This document shows positions 12,997 to 21,317 of a stretch of 64,000 nucleotides of DNA, piece after piece. This DNA is from Coraliomargarita algicola. Its GTDB lineage: Bacteria; Verrucomicrobiota; Verrucomicrobiia; Opitutales; Coraliomargaritaceae. The position numbers and the translations under genes are program-made. Under the pieces are notes generated by a model, which was given only the letters and a program-made list of their open reading frames with translations, made no database searches and was not told the DNA's origin. The first letter of the stretch is position 1; each line of letters begins with the position of its first letter. The stretch covers positions 1,488,001 to 1,552,000 of the forward strand of contig NZ_CP138858.1 in the NCBI RefSeq assembly GCF_033878955.1, given 5' to 3'.

Positions 12997-14412
12997 CTAA
13001 CTGCGCTCTTTTGAAAGCTGCTTGATCAAATAATCCACGCCGCGCTTCACGCTGCCGTCTTGCTCCATCATGTTTTCCACTTGCTTACAGGCGTGGATCA
13101 CTGTGCCGTGGTCACGACCACCAAAAGCATCCCCAATCGACTTAAGTGGGTCACTGGTCAAGGTGCGGGAAATATACATCGCCACTTGACGCGGAAATAC
13201 AATCGCACTGGTGCGACGACGACCAATCAATTCACTGAAACGAATCTTGTAATACTCAGACACCTTTTTCTGAATTTGATCCACAGTGACCTTGCTGACA
13301 GCCTCTTCATGGAGCAAATCACTCAAGAGACGCTCCACAGAATTCAGGTCTAACTTGCGGTCAATCAGATTGTCGTAACCTGCGATACGAGTCAAAGCCC
13401 CCTCCATTCGGCGCACATTACGAGACACACGCTCCGCAAGGAAATTCATAATCTCGTCGTCGAGCTTAAGATTCATCGACGAGGCCTTATTCTTAAGAAT
13501 CGCCACACGTGTTTCGAAATCAGGCGCTTGAATATCAGTCACCAAGCCCCACTGAAAACGTGAGATCAGACGGTTCTCGAGGCGCTCGATCTCGTTGGCA
13601 GGTCGATCACTTGCGAGAAAGATCTGACGACCGGACTCGAAGAGATCGTTAAAAGTGTGGAAGAATTCTTCCTGCGTGCTCTCCTTACCGGAAAGAAAAT
13701 GGATGTCATCGACCAACAGCGCATCAACATTGCGATAATACTGGCGAAACTTAGACAATTTATTCTCGCGGATGGCGTGAATAAACTCGTTGGTAAACTT
13801 TTCCGTCGAGACATACGCGATACGCGCCTTCGGATTGTTCGCCAACATTTGGTGCGCCACCGCATGCATCAAGTGGGTCTTACCCAATCCGGTCTCACCA
13901 AAAACAAATAGTGGATTATAAGCACGTCCTGGCGCATTCGCCACCGCGATCGATGCAGCATGGGCCAACTGGCACCCTGAACCGACCACGTAATTGTCAA
14001 AAGTGTTGCTAGGATTAATCAGTGTGCGATGCGTCGGAGCCGTTTGCGTGACGGGACGGTCATGACGCAAATCAGGAGACTGACGCCCCGCATCCGTCAG
14101 ACGACTGGCATCTCGATCATTGCTCGCAGACTTACTAACGACTTCCGCATCCTTAGTCTTCTCGACCTCGATTTTAACCTCCAGCGCCGAACCTGCAAAG
14201 CTGCGAGCCTGCTGCGTGATGATATCGAGAAAGTTATTCTCAATCCAAATAGCGTTGAACTCGCTGTTCGTCGTCAGCACCAGCTTCGAGTCCGTCTCGA
14301 CAGTGCACACGAGCTCACTGAACCACATTTCGTATACATCTGCGGGAAAGAGATTCTTGAGTTCTTCGTTGGTGCTTTGCCAAAGGGAGGCGGCTGTTTG
14401 CGTAGAGGACAT
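12997..14412 (-). CDS. dnaA: Chromosomal replication initiator DnaA
   Basis: AAA+ initiator that binds origin DnaA boxes and opens the duplex, 471 residues. The N-terminal DnaB/DiaA-interacting domain (LWQSTNEELKNLFPADVYEMW) is followed by a linker, then Walker A FVFGETGLGKTHLMHA, Walker B ALLVDDIHFLSGKES and sensor segments. Domain IV has the helix-turn-helix signature FGGRDHGTVIHACKQVE, where DnaA contacts its box. The start is the ATG at 14412 (MSSTQTAASL). The upstream intergenic region contains two perfect TTATTCACA boxes, consistent with autoregulation and/or an adjacent origin. Confidence 0.97.
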   Translation of the reverse strand: MSSTQTAASLWQSTNEELKNLFPADVYEMWFSELVCTVETDSKLVLTTNSEFNAIWIENNFLDIITQQARSFAGSALEVKIEVEKTKDAEVVSKSASNDRDASRLTDAGRQSPDLRHDRPVTQTAPTHRTLINPSNTFDNYVVGSGCQLAHAASIAVANAPGRAYNPLFVFGETGLGKTHLMHAVAHQMLANNPKARIAYVSTEKFTNEFIHAIRENKLSKFRQYYRNVDALLVDDIHFLSGKESTQEEFFHTFNDLFESGRQIFLASDRPANEIERLENRLISRFQWGLVTDIQAPDFETRVAILKNKASSMNLKLDDEIMNFLAERVSRNVRRMEGALTRIAGYDNLIDRKLDLNSVERLLSDLLHEEAVSKVTVDQIQKKVSEYYKIRFSELIGRRRTSAIVFPRQVAMYISRTLTSDPLKSIGDAFGGRDHGTVIHACKQVENMMEQDGSVKRGVDYLIKQLSKERS

Positions 14413-14946
14413 GGACGTTTAAAAGTGGAGAAATTGTGAATTATTCACAGTGCCTTGTAATGTGCGAGTCACATAGATACGCGACACTGAAAAAACTGAA
14501 ATATAAAAGAATGAAAATGCTGATGTAAGATCGATACCGAAGCACTACATCAATGTGCAAAACTCGGCTAGTAGTTGGTAATAAGTAAGTTGCGTGTTTG
14601 TTATAATCAAAAAAATGACGACTAATAAACTGTAAGTCGTTGAAATACAGCTCTCAAAGAAGAGATGCAGCTCAGCGATAAAACAAAGAATCGGCAGCGA
14701 AATGCACAACGCAAGGCCAAGTTCTGCACAAGTTATTCACACTCTATATCCCAATAAGTTTTTGAGTTTTTTTTGCAGAGAATGTCACATGCTCGTGACA
14801 GTTCTGTTACCCACTGAAAAAGTGGCATTTCGGTAATCTGACCGCGCCAACCATAACTAATCTTATTTCACACAGGAAACAATTATTAGCAAATTGGCAC
14901 AGGAAATCTTTTTTTCAAAAAGTCAAAAAATCGGGCCGCCGCGCGC
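14413..14946. other. Candidate oriC / dnaA regulatory region
   Basis: A gene-free 534-bp region upstream of dnaA. Perfect DnaA boxes TTATTCACA lie at 14441-14449 and 14733-14741. The first is part of the near-palindrome TGTGAATTATTCACA, so a one-mismatch box faces the other way. AT-rich stretches run through 14490-14650 and around 14755-14775 (a T8 tract). No dnaN, gidA or rpmH neighbour supports it, and two or three boxes could simply be dnaA autoregulation. Origin status is an inference. Confidence 0.4.
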
Positions 14947-15909
14947 CTACTTGGTCATATGCGCAATCAAGCGATCATTGAACTCCGCAGCCGAGTCATG
15001 CCCAATCTTCATCAACGCCTGCACCATCGCCGCCACCTCCACTAAGCGAGCCATGTCGCGCCCAGGTCGCACGGGAATCTCCATCAAAGGCACCTTCAAG
15101 CCTAGAATTTCCATATGCTGCTCTTCCAGTCCAGTGCGCTCTTCATGCATCCCTTGAGCCCAGATATGAAAATTGATCATTAAGTCGATACGCTTCTCGA
15201 CTCGCACAGAGCGCACTCCGAAGAGCTCGGCCACATTAATGATCCCCAGACCGCGACACTCCATGTATCCACGGCTGAGATCCGACGAAGTGCCCAGCAG
15301 CTCACGCTCGCTCACCCGCTTGATATAGGTCAAATCATCGGCGACCAAGCTATGCCCACGCTCAATCAGAGCCAGCGCGCACTCACTTTTACCGACACCA
15401 CTCTCACCACAAATCAAAGTACCGATGCCTTGTATATCCAACAAAGTGCCGTGCATATGAGTACGCGGCGCAAATTTGTCTTCCAACAGCAGAGTGGCTT
15501 CCGTGGTAAAAGTCTTCGATTTGAGCGGCGAGCGAATGATGGGGGTGTTATACTCGTCCGCGAGCTTACAGAGGTGCTTAGAAGGCGCCAGATTACGTGA
15601 AATAATCAAACACGGCACTTTGCGCTTCAGGATCTCAGTCATAATCGCGGTCTGCTCCGCTTGACTTTTTTCGCGAATGTAGGCCATCTCCCCGGCCCCC
15701 AGCAGCTGGATACGCTTGGCTGCAAAGGCTTTAAAAAACCCAACCATCGCCAGCGCGGGTCGATTCAAGCTGCGCTCGCGTATCATATTATCCAAGCCCG
15801 AATCGCCCGCCACGAGCTCCATCTCCAGTGGCTCTTTAAAAGATTCGAAAAAATCGCGAACCGAAACGGCTTCGACGAATTTAGTGTTATTACGTTGAAC
15901 AGCAGCCAT
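14947..15909 (-). CDS. hprK: HPr kinase/phosphorylase
   Basis: Bifunctional serine kinase/phosphorylase acting on Ser46 of HPr, linking carbon status to regulation, about 320 residues from the ATG at 15909 (MAAVQRNNTK). The C-terminal catalytic domain has the conserved histidine region RTHMHGTLLD (H151/H153), the P-loop CGESGVGKSE (168-175) and the family signature GYMECRGLGIINVAELFG. The signature VPVRPGRDMA-like stretch (IPVRPGRDMARLVEVAA) is near the end. The longer open frame to 15972 overlaps lptB and lacks family sequence. lptB ends 13 bp upstream, so both are likely cotranscribed. HPr itself is not in the window. A link to the carbohydrate clusters further right is only a possibility. 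Confidence 0.95.
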   Translation of the reverse strand: MAAVQRNNTKFVEAVSVRDFFESFKEPLEMELVAGDSGLDNMIRERSLNRPALAMVGFFKAFAAKRIQLLGAGEMAYIREKSQAEQTAIMTEILKRKVPCLIISRNLAPSKHLCKLADEYNTPIIRSPLKSKTFTTEATLLLEDKFAPRTHMHGTLLDIQGIGTLICGESGVGKSECALALIERGHSLVADDLTYIKRVSERELLGTSSDLSRGYMECRGLGIINVAELFGVRSVRVEKRIDLMINFHIWAQGMHEERTGLEEQHMEILGLKVPLMEIPVRPGRDMARLVEVAAMVQALMKIGHDSAAEFNDRLIAHMTK

Positions 15910-15922
15910 GTTAGAATCCAGG

Positions 15923-16663
15923 TTACATATTAAAATCCTCACCGAGATAGAATTCCCGGCTCTTCGGATCATTGATTAAAAAGTCACTGCTGCCCTCGCT
16001 CAGAATTGAGCCCTGATGCAGTAGATAAGCGCGATCCACAATCGCAAGTGTCTCGCGCACATTATGATCGGTAATCAGGATACCGATCCCCCGCTCTTTG
16101 AGTTGCACGATAATCTTCTGCACTTCACTCACGCTGATCGGGTCGACCCCACTAAAGGGCTCATCCATCAAGAGGAACTTCGGATTAGTCACCAGCGCAC
16201 GGGAAATTTCTAAACGACGGCGCTCTCCGCCACTCAAGGTGTAGGCTTTCTGTGACGCGAGAGGCGTCAACCCCAGCTCCTCCAGGTGCTGTTCGACACA
16301 TGCTTCACGCTGCGCCTTGTTAAAGGGCATCGTCTCCGCAATGGCTCGAATATTCTGCTCCACCGTCATCTTACGAAAAATCGATGCCTCCTGCGGTAAA
16401 TACCCGATCCCACAGCGAGCACGACGATACATCGGCAGATCTGTCAAATCGTCGTCGTTCAGGAACACACGGCCCTTAGTCGCAGGCACCAGCCCCACCA
16501 CCATGTAGAAAGTCGTGGTTTTACCCGCGCCATTGGGCCCCAATAGCCCCACGATTTCACCCGCGTCCACGTGGACGTCGACATTATTCACCACGCGACG
16601 CTTCCCGTATTCCTTTATCAGGCCGCGTGTTTCAATCTTCGGAGTAGCTGCAGTATCAACCAT
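15923..16663 (-). CDS. lptB: LPS export ABC transporter ATPase LptB
   Basis: Cytoplasmic ATPase of the LptBFG complex that moves lipopolysaccharide from the inner membrane to the outer membrane, about 246 residues. It shows Walker A GLLGPNGAGKTTTFYMVVGL, signature TLSGGERRRLEISRAL and Walker B FLLMDEPFSGVDPISV; the phrase SGVDP is characteristic of LptB. I chose the ATG at 16663 (MVDTAATPKI) because the 20 residues upstream are not family sequence. hprK follows after 13 bp. Presence of LptB agrees with a Gram-negative envelope. Confidence 0.93.
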   Translation of the reverse strand: MVDTAATPKIETRGLIKEYGKRRVVNNVDVHVDAGEIVGLLGPNGAGKTTTFYMVVGLVPATKGRVFLNDDDLTDLPMYRRARCGIGYLPQEASIFRKMTVEQNIRAIAETMPFNKAQREACVEQHLEELGLTPLASQKAYTLSGGERRRLEISRALVTNPKFLLMDEPFSGVDPISVSEVQKIIVQLKERGIGILITDHNVRETLAIVDRAYLLHQGSILSEGSSDFLINDPKSREFYLGEDFNM

Positions 16664-16801
16664 AGAATATGCAGCAAAAGCATTGCCTGCCCACTCGGCA
16701 ATGCAATCCTTTAGCCATCTCACAGCTGAATCCCGATTCTAGAAGGTTTTAACCTCTCAGAAAAAATATGGATCGCGGCTGCCCGCTTTCAAACGATATT
16801 C

Positions 16802-16837
16802 AAAAAAAGCGCCCTCGAATCAACAAGAGCGCTTTTG
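16802..16837 (-). terminator. Rho-independent terminator of ahcY
   Basis: Minus strand: AAAAGCGCTC pairs with GAGGGCGCTTTT across a loop and ends in a T7 run, 25 bp after the ahcY stop codon. Confidence 0.8.
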
Positions 16838-16861
16838 AAAGACGGATATTCTGCCCGAAAA

Positions 16862-18307
16862 CTAGTAGCGATAATGCTCTGGCTTATAGGGACCTTCTGG
16901 CTTCACGCCGATGTAGCTCGCTTGCTTTTCGCTCAGCTTAGTCAGCTTACAACCAATCTTTTCCAGGTGCAAACGCGCCACTTCTTCGTCGATGTGCTTG
17001 GGCAAGATATAGACACCAGGAGTGTATTTCTCGACCTGCTTCCAAAGCTCGATTTGTGCCAAGGCTTGATTGGTGAAACTGTTCGACATCACGAAAGATG
17101 GGTGTCCGGTCGCACAACCAAGATTCACGAGACGGCCCTTAGCCAGCAAGTAGATGCTATGGCCATCGGGAAAAGTGTATTTATCCACAGCTCCTTCGTG
17201 ATCGGGCTTAATCGACTCGACATCGACACCGGGCATATCATTAAGTGCGTCGACCCCGATTTCGTTATCGAAATGACCAATATTACACACGATCGCCTGA
17301 TCCTTCATCTTCGACATGTGATCGGCGGTAATGATACCATAATTACCGGTCGTGGTGACATATATATCCCCCCAGCCCAAGGTATCCTCCACCGTCAATA
17401 CGCGGTAGCCTTCCATCGCAGCTTGAAGCGCACAGATCGGGTCCACCTCAGTGACAACAACTTGAGCGCCCATACCTTTGAGCGCAGCGGCACAGCCCTT
17501 GCCCACGTCACCATAACCACAGACCACTCCGACCTTGCCAGCCACCATCACATCAGTGGCACGCTTGATACCGTCCAGCAGCGACTCGCGACATCCGTAT
17601 AGATTATCAAACTTCGACTTGGTCACCGAATCATTCACGTTAATTGCCGGCACTAGTAACTTGCCCGCATTGTGCATTTCATAAAGACGATGCACCCCCG
17701 TAGTCGTTTCTTCCGAAACGCCCTTCCAGTCCTTAACCACTGCATGCCAGTGAGCTGGCTTGTCGGCATGGATTTTCTTCAACAGGCGCTTGATCACCTC
17801 TTCTTCCAGGCTGCCAGATTCGGAGTTCACCCAATCGCTGCCATTTTCGAGTTCGTAGCCCTTGTGTATCAAAAGTGTCGCATCGCCACCGTCATCTACA
17901 ATCAGTTGCGGGCCCGAACCATCCGGCCAAGTAAGCGCCTGCTCGGTGCACCACCAATATTCTTCAAGAGTTTCCCCCTTCCAGGCAAAGACAGGCACTC
18001 CGAGATTTTTAGCCACGTAGGCTGCCGCATGATCTTGAGTCGAATAAATATTGCATGAGCACCAGCGCACATCGGCACCCAGCGCTTGCAGCGTTTCAAT
18101 CAAAACTGCCGTCTGAATCGTCATATGCAGCGAGCCCATAACGCGGACCCCCTTCAGCGGTTGCTCTTTCGCATACTTCTCACGCGTCGCCATCAGGCCA
18201 GGCATTTCAAATTGTGCAATTTCAACTTCCTTACGCCCAAAGTCGGCAAGGTTAATATCCTTCACCTTATAATCGGTTCCGGTCTGTGTCTGTATATCTG
18301 TGCTCAT
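16862..18307 (-). CDS. ahcY: Adenosylhomocysteinase
   Basis: NAD-dependent hydrolase that splits S-adenosylhomocysteine into adenosine and homocysteine, recycling the product of SAM-dependent methylation; 481 residues, the long bacterial form. It contains substrate-binding segments (GSLHMTIQTAVLIETL, WCSCNIYSTQDHAAA), the NAD fold VAGKVGVVCGYGDVGKGCAA and the C-terminal KPEHYRY ending with the essential Lys-Tyr. metK lies 40 bp upstream on the same strand, so synthesis of SAM and removal of SAH are encoded together. Confidence 0.98.
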   Translation of the reverse strand: MSTDIQTQTGTDYKVKDINLADFGRKEVEIAQFEMPGLMATREKYAKEQPLKGVRVMGSLHMTIQTAVLIETLQALGADVRWCSCNIYSTQDHAAAYVAKNLGVPVFAWKGETLEEYWWCTEQALTWPDGSGPQLIVDDGGDATLLIHKGYELENGSDWVNSESGSLEEEVIKRLLKKIHADKPAHWHAVVKDWKGVSEETTTGVHRLYEMHNAGKLLVPAINVNDSVTKSKFDNLYGCRESLLDGIKRATDVMVAGKVGVVCGYGDVGKGCAAALKGMGAQVVVTEVDPICALQAAMEGYRVLTVEDTLGWGDIYVTTTGNYGIITADHMSKMKDQAIVCNIGHFDNEIGVDALNDMPGVDVESIKPDHEGAVDKYTFPDGHSIYLLAKGRLVNLGCATGHPSFVMSNSFTNQALAQIELWKQVEKYTPGVYILPKHIDEEVARLHLEKIGCKLTKLSEKQASYIGVKPEGPYKPEHYRY

Positions 18308-18347
18308 GTAAATTATATCTAATTCTTAATTCTTAATTCCTAATTCT
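18308..18347. repeat. TAATTC tandem repeat between metK and ahcY
   Basis: Four near-copies of the hexamer-type unit TAATTC(T)T in 40 bp between the two genes. There is no room for a SAH or SAM riboswitch here. Confidence 0.5.
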
Positions 18348-19511
18348 CTACAACGCGGCCTTCAACTCGTCAGCCTTCGCGACCGACTCCCATGGTAGGT
18401 TTTCCTTCGCGAAGTGGCCGTAATGTGTCGACTCACGATAAATCGGACGCAAGAGGTCCAACTGACTGACGATATCTGCAGGCTTAAAGCTAAAGACCCG
18501 CTGCGCGGCCGCTGCAATCTTAGCATCATCCACAATACCTGTGCCAAAAGTGTCCACGTGAATACTGGTCGGATAGGGATAACCAATCGCATAGGCCACT
18601 TCCAGTTCACAGACTTCTGCCAATCCGGCGGCTACGATATTCTTCGCGACCCAGCGAGTAAAATAAGCAGCCGAACGGTCCACCTTCGAAGGATCTTTCC
18701 CCGAAAAAGCCCCGCCACCATGACGCGCCCAACCACCATAGGTATCTACAATGATCTTACGCCCGGTCAAACCTGCATCCCCCTGCGGTCCACCAATCAC
18801 GAAATTCCCCGTTGGGTTAATCAAATACTCGGTTTGATCGGTCAACAACTCAGCTGGCAACACCTTACGGATGACCTCCTCGATACAGAACTCACAAATC
18901 GCCGCATGCTTCACATCGGCGGCATGCTGCGTCGAAATCACCACATTCTTAATAGCAACCGGCCGCCCGTCCACATACTCCAGTGCAACTTGGCTTTTCA
19001 CATCCGGGCGCAACCAATCAACTTTAACCTCCTTACGCTGACGCGCGATCTCCCGCAACAAACGGTGCGCATACATCACTGGCGCCGGCATCAGCTCGGG
19101 TGTTTGCTTACATGCAAAACCGAACATAATGCCCTGATCCCCCGCGCCTTGTTCCGCAGTGTCCTTACCTTCCGCCTCGGCCGCATCCACCCCCTGCGCG
19201 ATATCCGAAGACTGCGCCGTGAGAATGTTGGATATAAATACCTTATCAGCATGAAAAACATCATCGTCATTCACATAACCAATGTCGCGGATCGCCTCAC
19301 GAACGATCGCCTCATAATTGAGTTTTGCATTGGTGCTGATTTCACCCGCAAGAAAAACACAGTTACTCTTAACCAGCGTCTCACAAGCCACACGGCTCTT
19401 CGGATCCTGCTCCAAACACGCATCCAAAACGCTATCAGAGATATAGTCAGCTACTTTATCGGGATGGCCTTCGCCGACCGACTCGGAGGAAAAGATGAAG
19501 TTTTTGCTCAT
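18348..19511 (-). CDS. metK: S-adenosylmethionine synthetase
   Basis: Forms SAM from methionine and ATP; 387 residues from the ATG at 19511 (MSKNFIFSSESVGEGHPDK). The longer frame would begin with a TTG. Conserved elements are ESVGEGHPDKVADYISD (ATP/methionine site), DQGIMFGFACKQTPELMP (GAGDQG signature just before it) and GGGAFSGKDPSKVDRSAAY (P-loop-like signature 2). It lies immediately upstream of ahcY on the same strand. A perfect 9-bp stem hairpin is found upstream (19561-19586). No known SAM riboswitch was recognised. Confidence 0.97.
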   Translation of the reverse strand: MSKNFIFSSESVGEGHPDKVADYISDSVLDACLEQDPKSRVACETLVKSNCVFLAGEISTNAKLNYEAIVREAIRDIGYVNDDDVFHADKVFISNILTAQSSDIAQGVDAAEAEGKDTAEQGAGDQGIMFGFACKQTPELMPAPVMYAHRLLREIARQRKEVKVDWLRPDVKSQVALEYVDGRPVAIKNVVISTQHAADVKHAAICEFCIEEVIRKVLPAELLTDQTEYLINPTGNFVIGGPQGDAGLTGRKIIVDTYGGWARHGGGAFSGKDPSKVDRSAAYFTRWVAKNIVAAGLAEVCELEVAYAIGYPYPTSIHVDTFGTGIVDDAKIAAAAQRVFSFKPADIVSQLDLLRPIYRESTHYGHFAKENLPWESVAKADELKAAL

Positions 19512-19560
19512 AAAGTCGGCCAACTAATCTCTCTTTGAGCAAAATTGCAAGGCTTACATC

Positions 19561-19586
19561 AACATATCAGGATAAAATGATATGTT
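19561..19586. promoter_or_regulatory. Perfect hairpin between wHTH gene and metK
   Basis: AACATATCA and TGATATGTT form a perfect 9-bp inverted repeat with an 8-base AT-rich loop. It sits 7 bp after the stop codon of the minus-strand wHTH gene and about 50 bp upstream of metK. It could be a weak terminator for the former, or an operator for the latter. Confidence 0.45.
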
Positions 19587-19592
19587 TGGATT

Positions 19593-19952
19593 TTAAATTT
19601 CTGAACCATGCTCCCCCACCTTCCAATTCTCAAGCGCCTTATAGTCATCCAAGGAGTCCGCAACCGCATCCGACGCATCCCAATCCAGTAATTCCTGCAA
19701 AGTCCGGTGTGCTTGCCGCGGGTGACACAAGGCCACATCCCCCTCGATCTGATATTGATTCTGACGCCCCACCTTTGTGCGCTTAAGATACCCCTCCGCC
19801 TCCAACTCTGCAACAATACGCTGCACCGCACGTTCCGTGATCCCGATCGCCAGGGCCACCTGTCGCAAAGGCCGATCCGGATACGCCTGCAAATAAAAGA
19901 TTACATGCGCATGGTTCGTAAAAAAATCCCACCGAGCTTCACCAGATTTCAT
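19593..19952 (-). CDS. Winged-helix (MarR/ArsR-like) regulator
   Basis: A 119-residue DNA-binding protein. The first 70 residues form a winged helix-turn-helix: YPDRPLRQVALAIGITERAV, then QRIVAELEAEGYLKRTKVGR, then a wing (NQYQIEG). The remainder is short and acidic with no sensing domain that I recognise. It lies directly upstream of metK on the same strand, separated by the hairpin. Whether it controls metK is an inference from position. Target and effector are unknown. Confidence 0.75.
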   Translation of the reverse strand: MKSGEARWDFFTNHAHVIFYLQAYPDRPLRQVALAIGITERAVQRIVAELEAEGYLKRTKVGRQNQYQIEGDVALCHPRQAHRTLQELLDWDASDAVADSLDDYKALENWKVGEHGSEI

Positions 19953-20080
19953 AGCCTTAGCTTACGAAGCATCCAGTAAGTTTAAAGCACGAAATTCGTT
20001 TCGCCTATCAATGAAAAACTGATAGCAAGCACCACAAAACAAGACTTCTAAAAATATTTTCATTTTCTAGGAAACACCGC

Positions 20081-20108
20081 TTGACATCAACAATTCGATT
20101 TCTACTGT
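20081..20108 (+). promoter_or_regulatory. Promoter of first tRNA-Asp gene
   Basis: -35 TTGACA at 20081-20086, 16-bp spacer, -10 TACTGT at 20103-20108, 21 bp ahead of the tRNA. The arrangement is repeated before the second tRNA copy. Confidence 0.7.
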
Positions 20109-20128
20109 CCGTGCTTCCCTAGCTTTTA

Positions 20129-20205
20129 GGGGTAGTAGCTCAGTTGGTTAGAGCGCCTGCCTGTCACGCAGGAGGCCGCGAGTTCAAGTCTCGTCTATCC
20201 CGCCA
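20129..20205 (+). tRNA. tRNA-Asp (GTC), copy 1
   Basis: 77-nt cloverleaf. The acceptor stem GGGGTAG pairs with CTATCCC (one G-T pair), the D-arm is GCTCAGTTGGTTAGAGC, the anticodon arm CCTGCCTGTCACGCAGG carries anticodon GTC, the T-loop is GTTCAAGTC, and an encoded CCA ends it. It is identical to the copy at 20549. Confidence 0.97.
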
Positions 20206-20209
20206 TTTG

Positions 20210-20243
20210 GCGGCGAATCTCTTTGGAGGTTCGCCGCTTTTTT
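20210..20243 (+). terminator. Terminator of tRNA-Asp copy 1
   Basis: GCGGCGAA (20210-20217) pairs with TTCGCCGC (20230-20237) and is followed by T6. Confidence 0.9.
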
Positions 20244-20368
20244 GTGGATTTACAGCTCGCTCGAGCAGAGACTTTCACTGGCAGTGGTCCGGTTCGCTGC
20301 GCGCCTACACTCTACGAGCTTCGGCGGACAAGTCGCGCCCGGTCTTGTCGGCGCAAAGCGCCTCGGAA

Positions 20369-20393
20369 CAAGTCTCGTCTATCCCGCCATTTG
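20369..20393 (+). pseudogene. tRNA-Asp 3' end remnant
   Basis: 25 bp identical to the last part of the tRNA-Asp genes, from the T-arm through the encoded CCA and the following TTTG, without any 5' half. It has its own downstream terminator of different sequence. It is either the stump of a third tandem tRNA gene or an attachment-site duplication left by an integrated element. Confidence 0.8.
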
Positions 20394-20428
20394 AACGGCG
20401 ATCTTCATTAGAAGGTCGCCGTTTTTTT
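20394..20428 (+). terminator. Terminator after the tRNA remnant
   Basis: AACGGCGATCTTC pairs with GAAGGTCGCCGTT across a 4-base ATTA loop, then T7. Its sequence differs from the terminators of the two intact tRNA copies. Confidence 0.85.
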
Positions 20429-20500
20429 GTGTTTGTAAATCTCAGATAAGCGACGCTGAAAGCTCGAATAAATATTTTTCACAAGATTCTTCAGCAGTGC

Positions 20501-20528
20501 TTGACATAAGTAATTCCGTTTCTACAGT
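20501..20528 (+). promoter_or_regulatory. Promoter of second tRNA-Asp gene
   Basis: TTGACA at 20501-20506, 16-bp spacer, TACAGT at 20523-20528; same layout as for copy 1. Confidence 0.7.
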
Positions 20529-20548
20529 CCGTGCTTTCCCAACTCTTT

Positions 20549-20625
20549 GGGGTAGTAGCTCAGTTGGTTAGAGCGCCTGCCTGTCACGCAGGAGGCCGCG
20601 AGTTCAAGTCTCGTCTATCCCGCCA
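20549..20625 (+). tRNA. tRNA-Asp (GTC), copy 2
   Basis: Identical 77-nt sequence to copy 1, with anticodon GTC and encoded CCA. The duplicated unit includes promoter, tRNA, terminator and roughly 50 bp beyond the terminator. Confidence 0.97.
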
Positions 20626-20629
20626 TTTG

Positions 20630-20663
20630 GCGGCGAATCTCTTCGGAGGTTCGCCGCTTTTTT
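20630..20663 (+). terminator. Terminator of tRNA-Asp copy 2
   Basis: GCGGCGAA/TTCGCCGC stem followed by T6, nearly identical to that of copy 1. Confidence 0.9.
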
Positions 20664-20694
20664 GTGGATTTACAACTCGGTCGAGCAGAGACTT

Positions 20695-21213
20695 TCACTC
20701 GTGCGAATGGTCCGGGCTTCCTGCGATTTGCTTTTGAATACTTCCGCAGCGAAACATCATGGAGCCGTAGTATGGATTGGCTACTTTTTCGTCGGACTGA
20801 ACCCACTCCCCACCTTTGCCATCAAATGCCATGGGGCAAAAGGCGGTAAACATAGGAGCGTCCTTCGTCACGCCGACGTGCTCGATGAGCGCGATCATTT
20901 GCCGGGAGCTCTCGAGAAAGGCTGTTCGTGCGACTTTGATGTCGGAAGCGGTCGCAATCCTTTTTACGGGTGCTCTCAGCGCAACTGTTTCTTGGTGGGC
21001 TTCACCTGCGTTAGGTGCTTCTTCCATCGCCTCGAGAAAGACTTTGGCTCCGGCTTGCGCGGCCTTCAGGTCATCGCCCGCCAGCGCTTTTTGAATGCTG
21101 AGATATGGGTCGACGACTGTATCCACGAATTGTGGTTTGAAGGCATCACTGTGTGCTTGCAGTATGGATACACTGATAAGAAGCCCGAGGGCGAGTTGTA
21201 GTATTTTGTTCAT
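20695..21213 (-). CDS. Periplasmic DUF3347 protein, metal-efflux associated
   Basis: A 172-residue secreted protein (signal peptide MNKILQLALGLLISVSILQA) of the DUF3347 family. A helical body is followed by the characteristic C-terminal motif: CPMAFDGKGGEWVQSD, then NPYYGSMMFRCG, with Cys/Met residues suited to soft metals. The same domain forms the C-terminus of CusB in this operon, with the same CPMA...NPYFGAMM...CG pattern. It follows cusA, but a 74-bp inverted repeat lies between. A role as periplasmic metal chaperone or accessory to the pump is inferred. Its 3' end lies within the duplicated sequence after tRNA copy 2. Confidence 0.8.
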   Translation of the reverse strand: MNKILQLALGLLISVSILQAHSDAFKPQFVDTVVDPYLSIQKALAGDDLKAAQAGAKVFLEAMEEAPNAGEAHQETVALRAPVKRIATASDIKVARTAFLESSRQMIALIEHVGVTKDAPMFTAFCPMAFDGKGGEWVQSDEKVANPYYGSMMFRCGSIQKQIAGSPDHSHE

Positions 21214-21240
21214 GTTTATATTTTATTTTGGTTTTATTTT

Positions 21241-21314
21241 GTAGGGGCTTCACTTGTGAAGACCGCAGTCGCTCGGTGCTATGATACGGCGGTCTTCATA
21301 AATGAAGCCCCTAC
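21241..21314. repeat. 74-bp nested inverted repeat
   Basis: Left arm 21241-21266 and right arm 21289-21314 match at 24 of 26 positions as inverted repeats, with outer ends GTAGGGGCTTCA. Each arm itself holds a small palindrome (CTTCAcTTgTGAAG type). It has the look of a MITE or REP-type dispersed element and would fold into a strong RNA hairpin between cusA and the DUF3347 gene. Confidence 0.8.
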
Positions 21315-21317
21315 GTT

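Noticed and set aside
18308..18347. SAH or SAM riboswitch before ahcY/metK
   Set aside because: Only 40 bp between metK and ahcY, made of TAATTC repeats. Upstream of metK there is one simple hairpin and no conserved riboswitch core.
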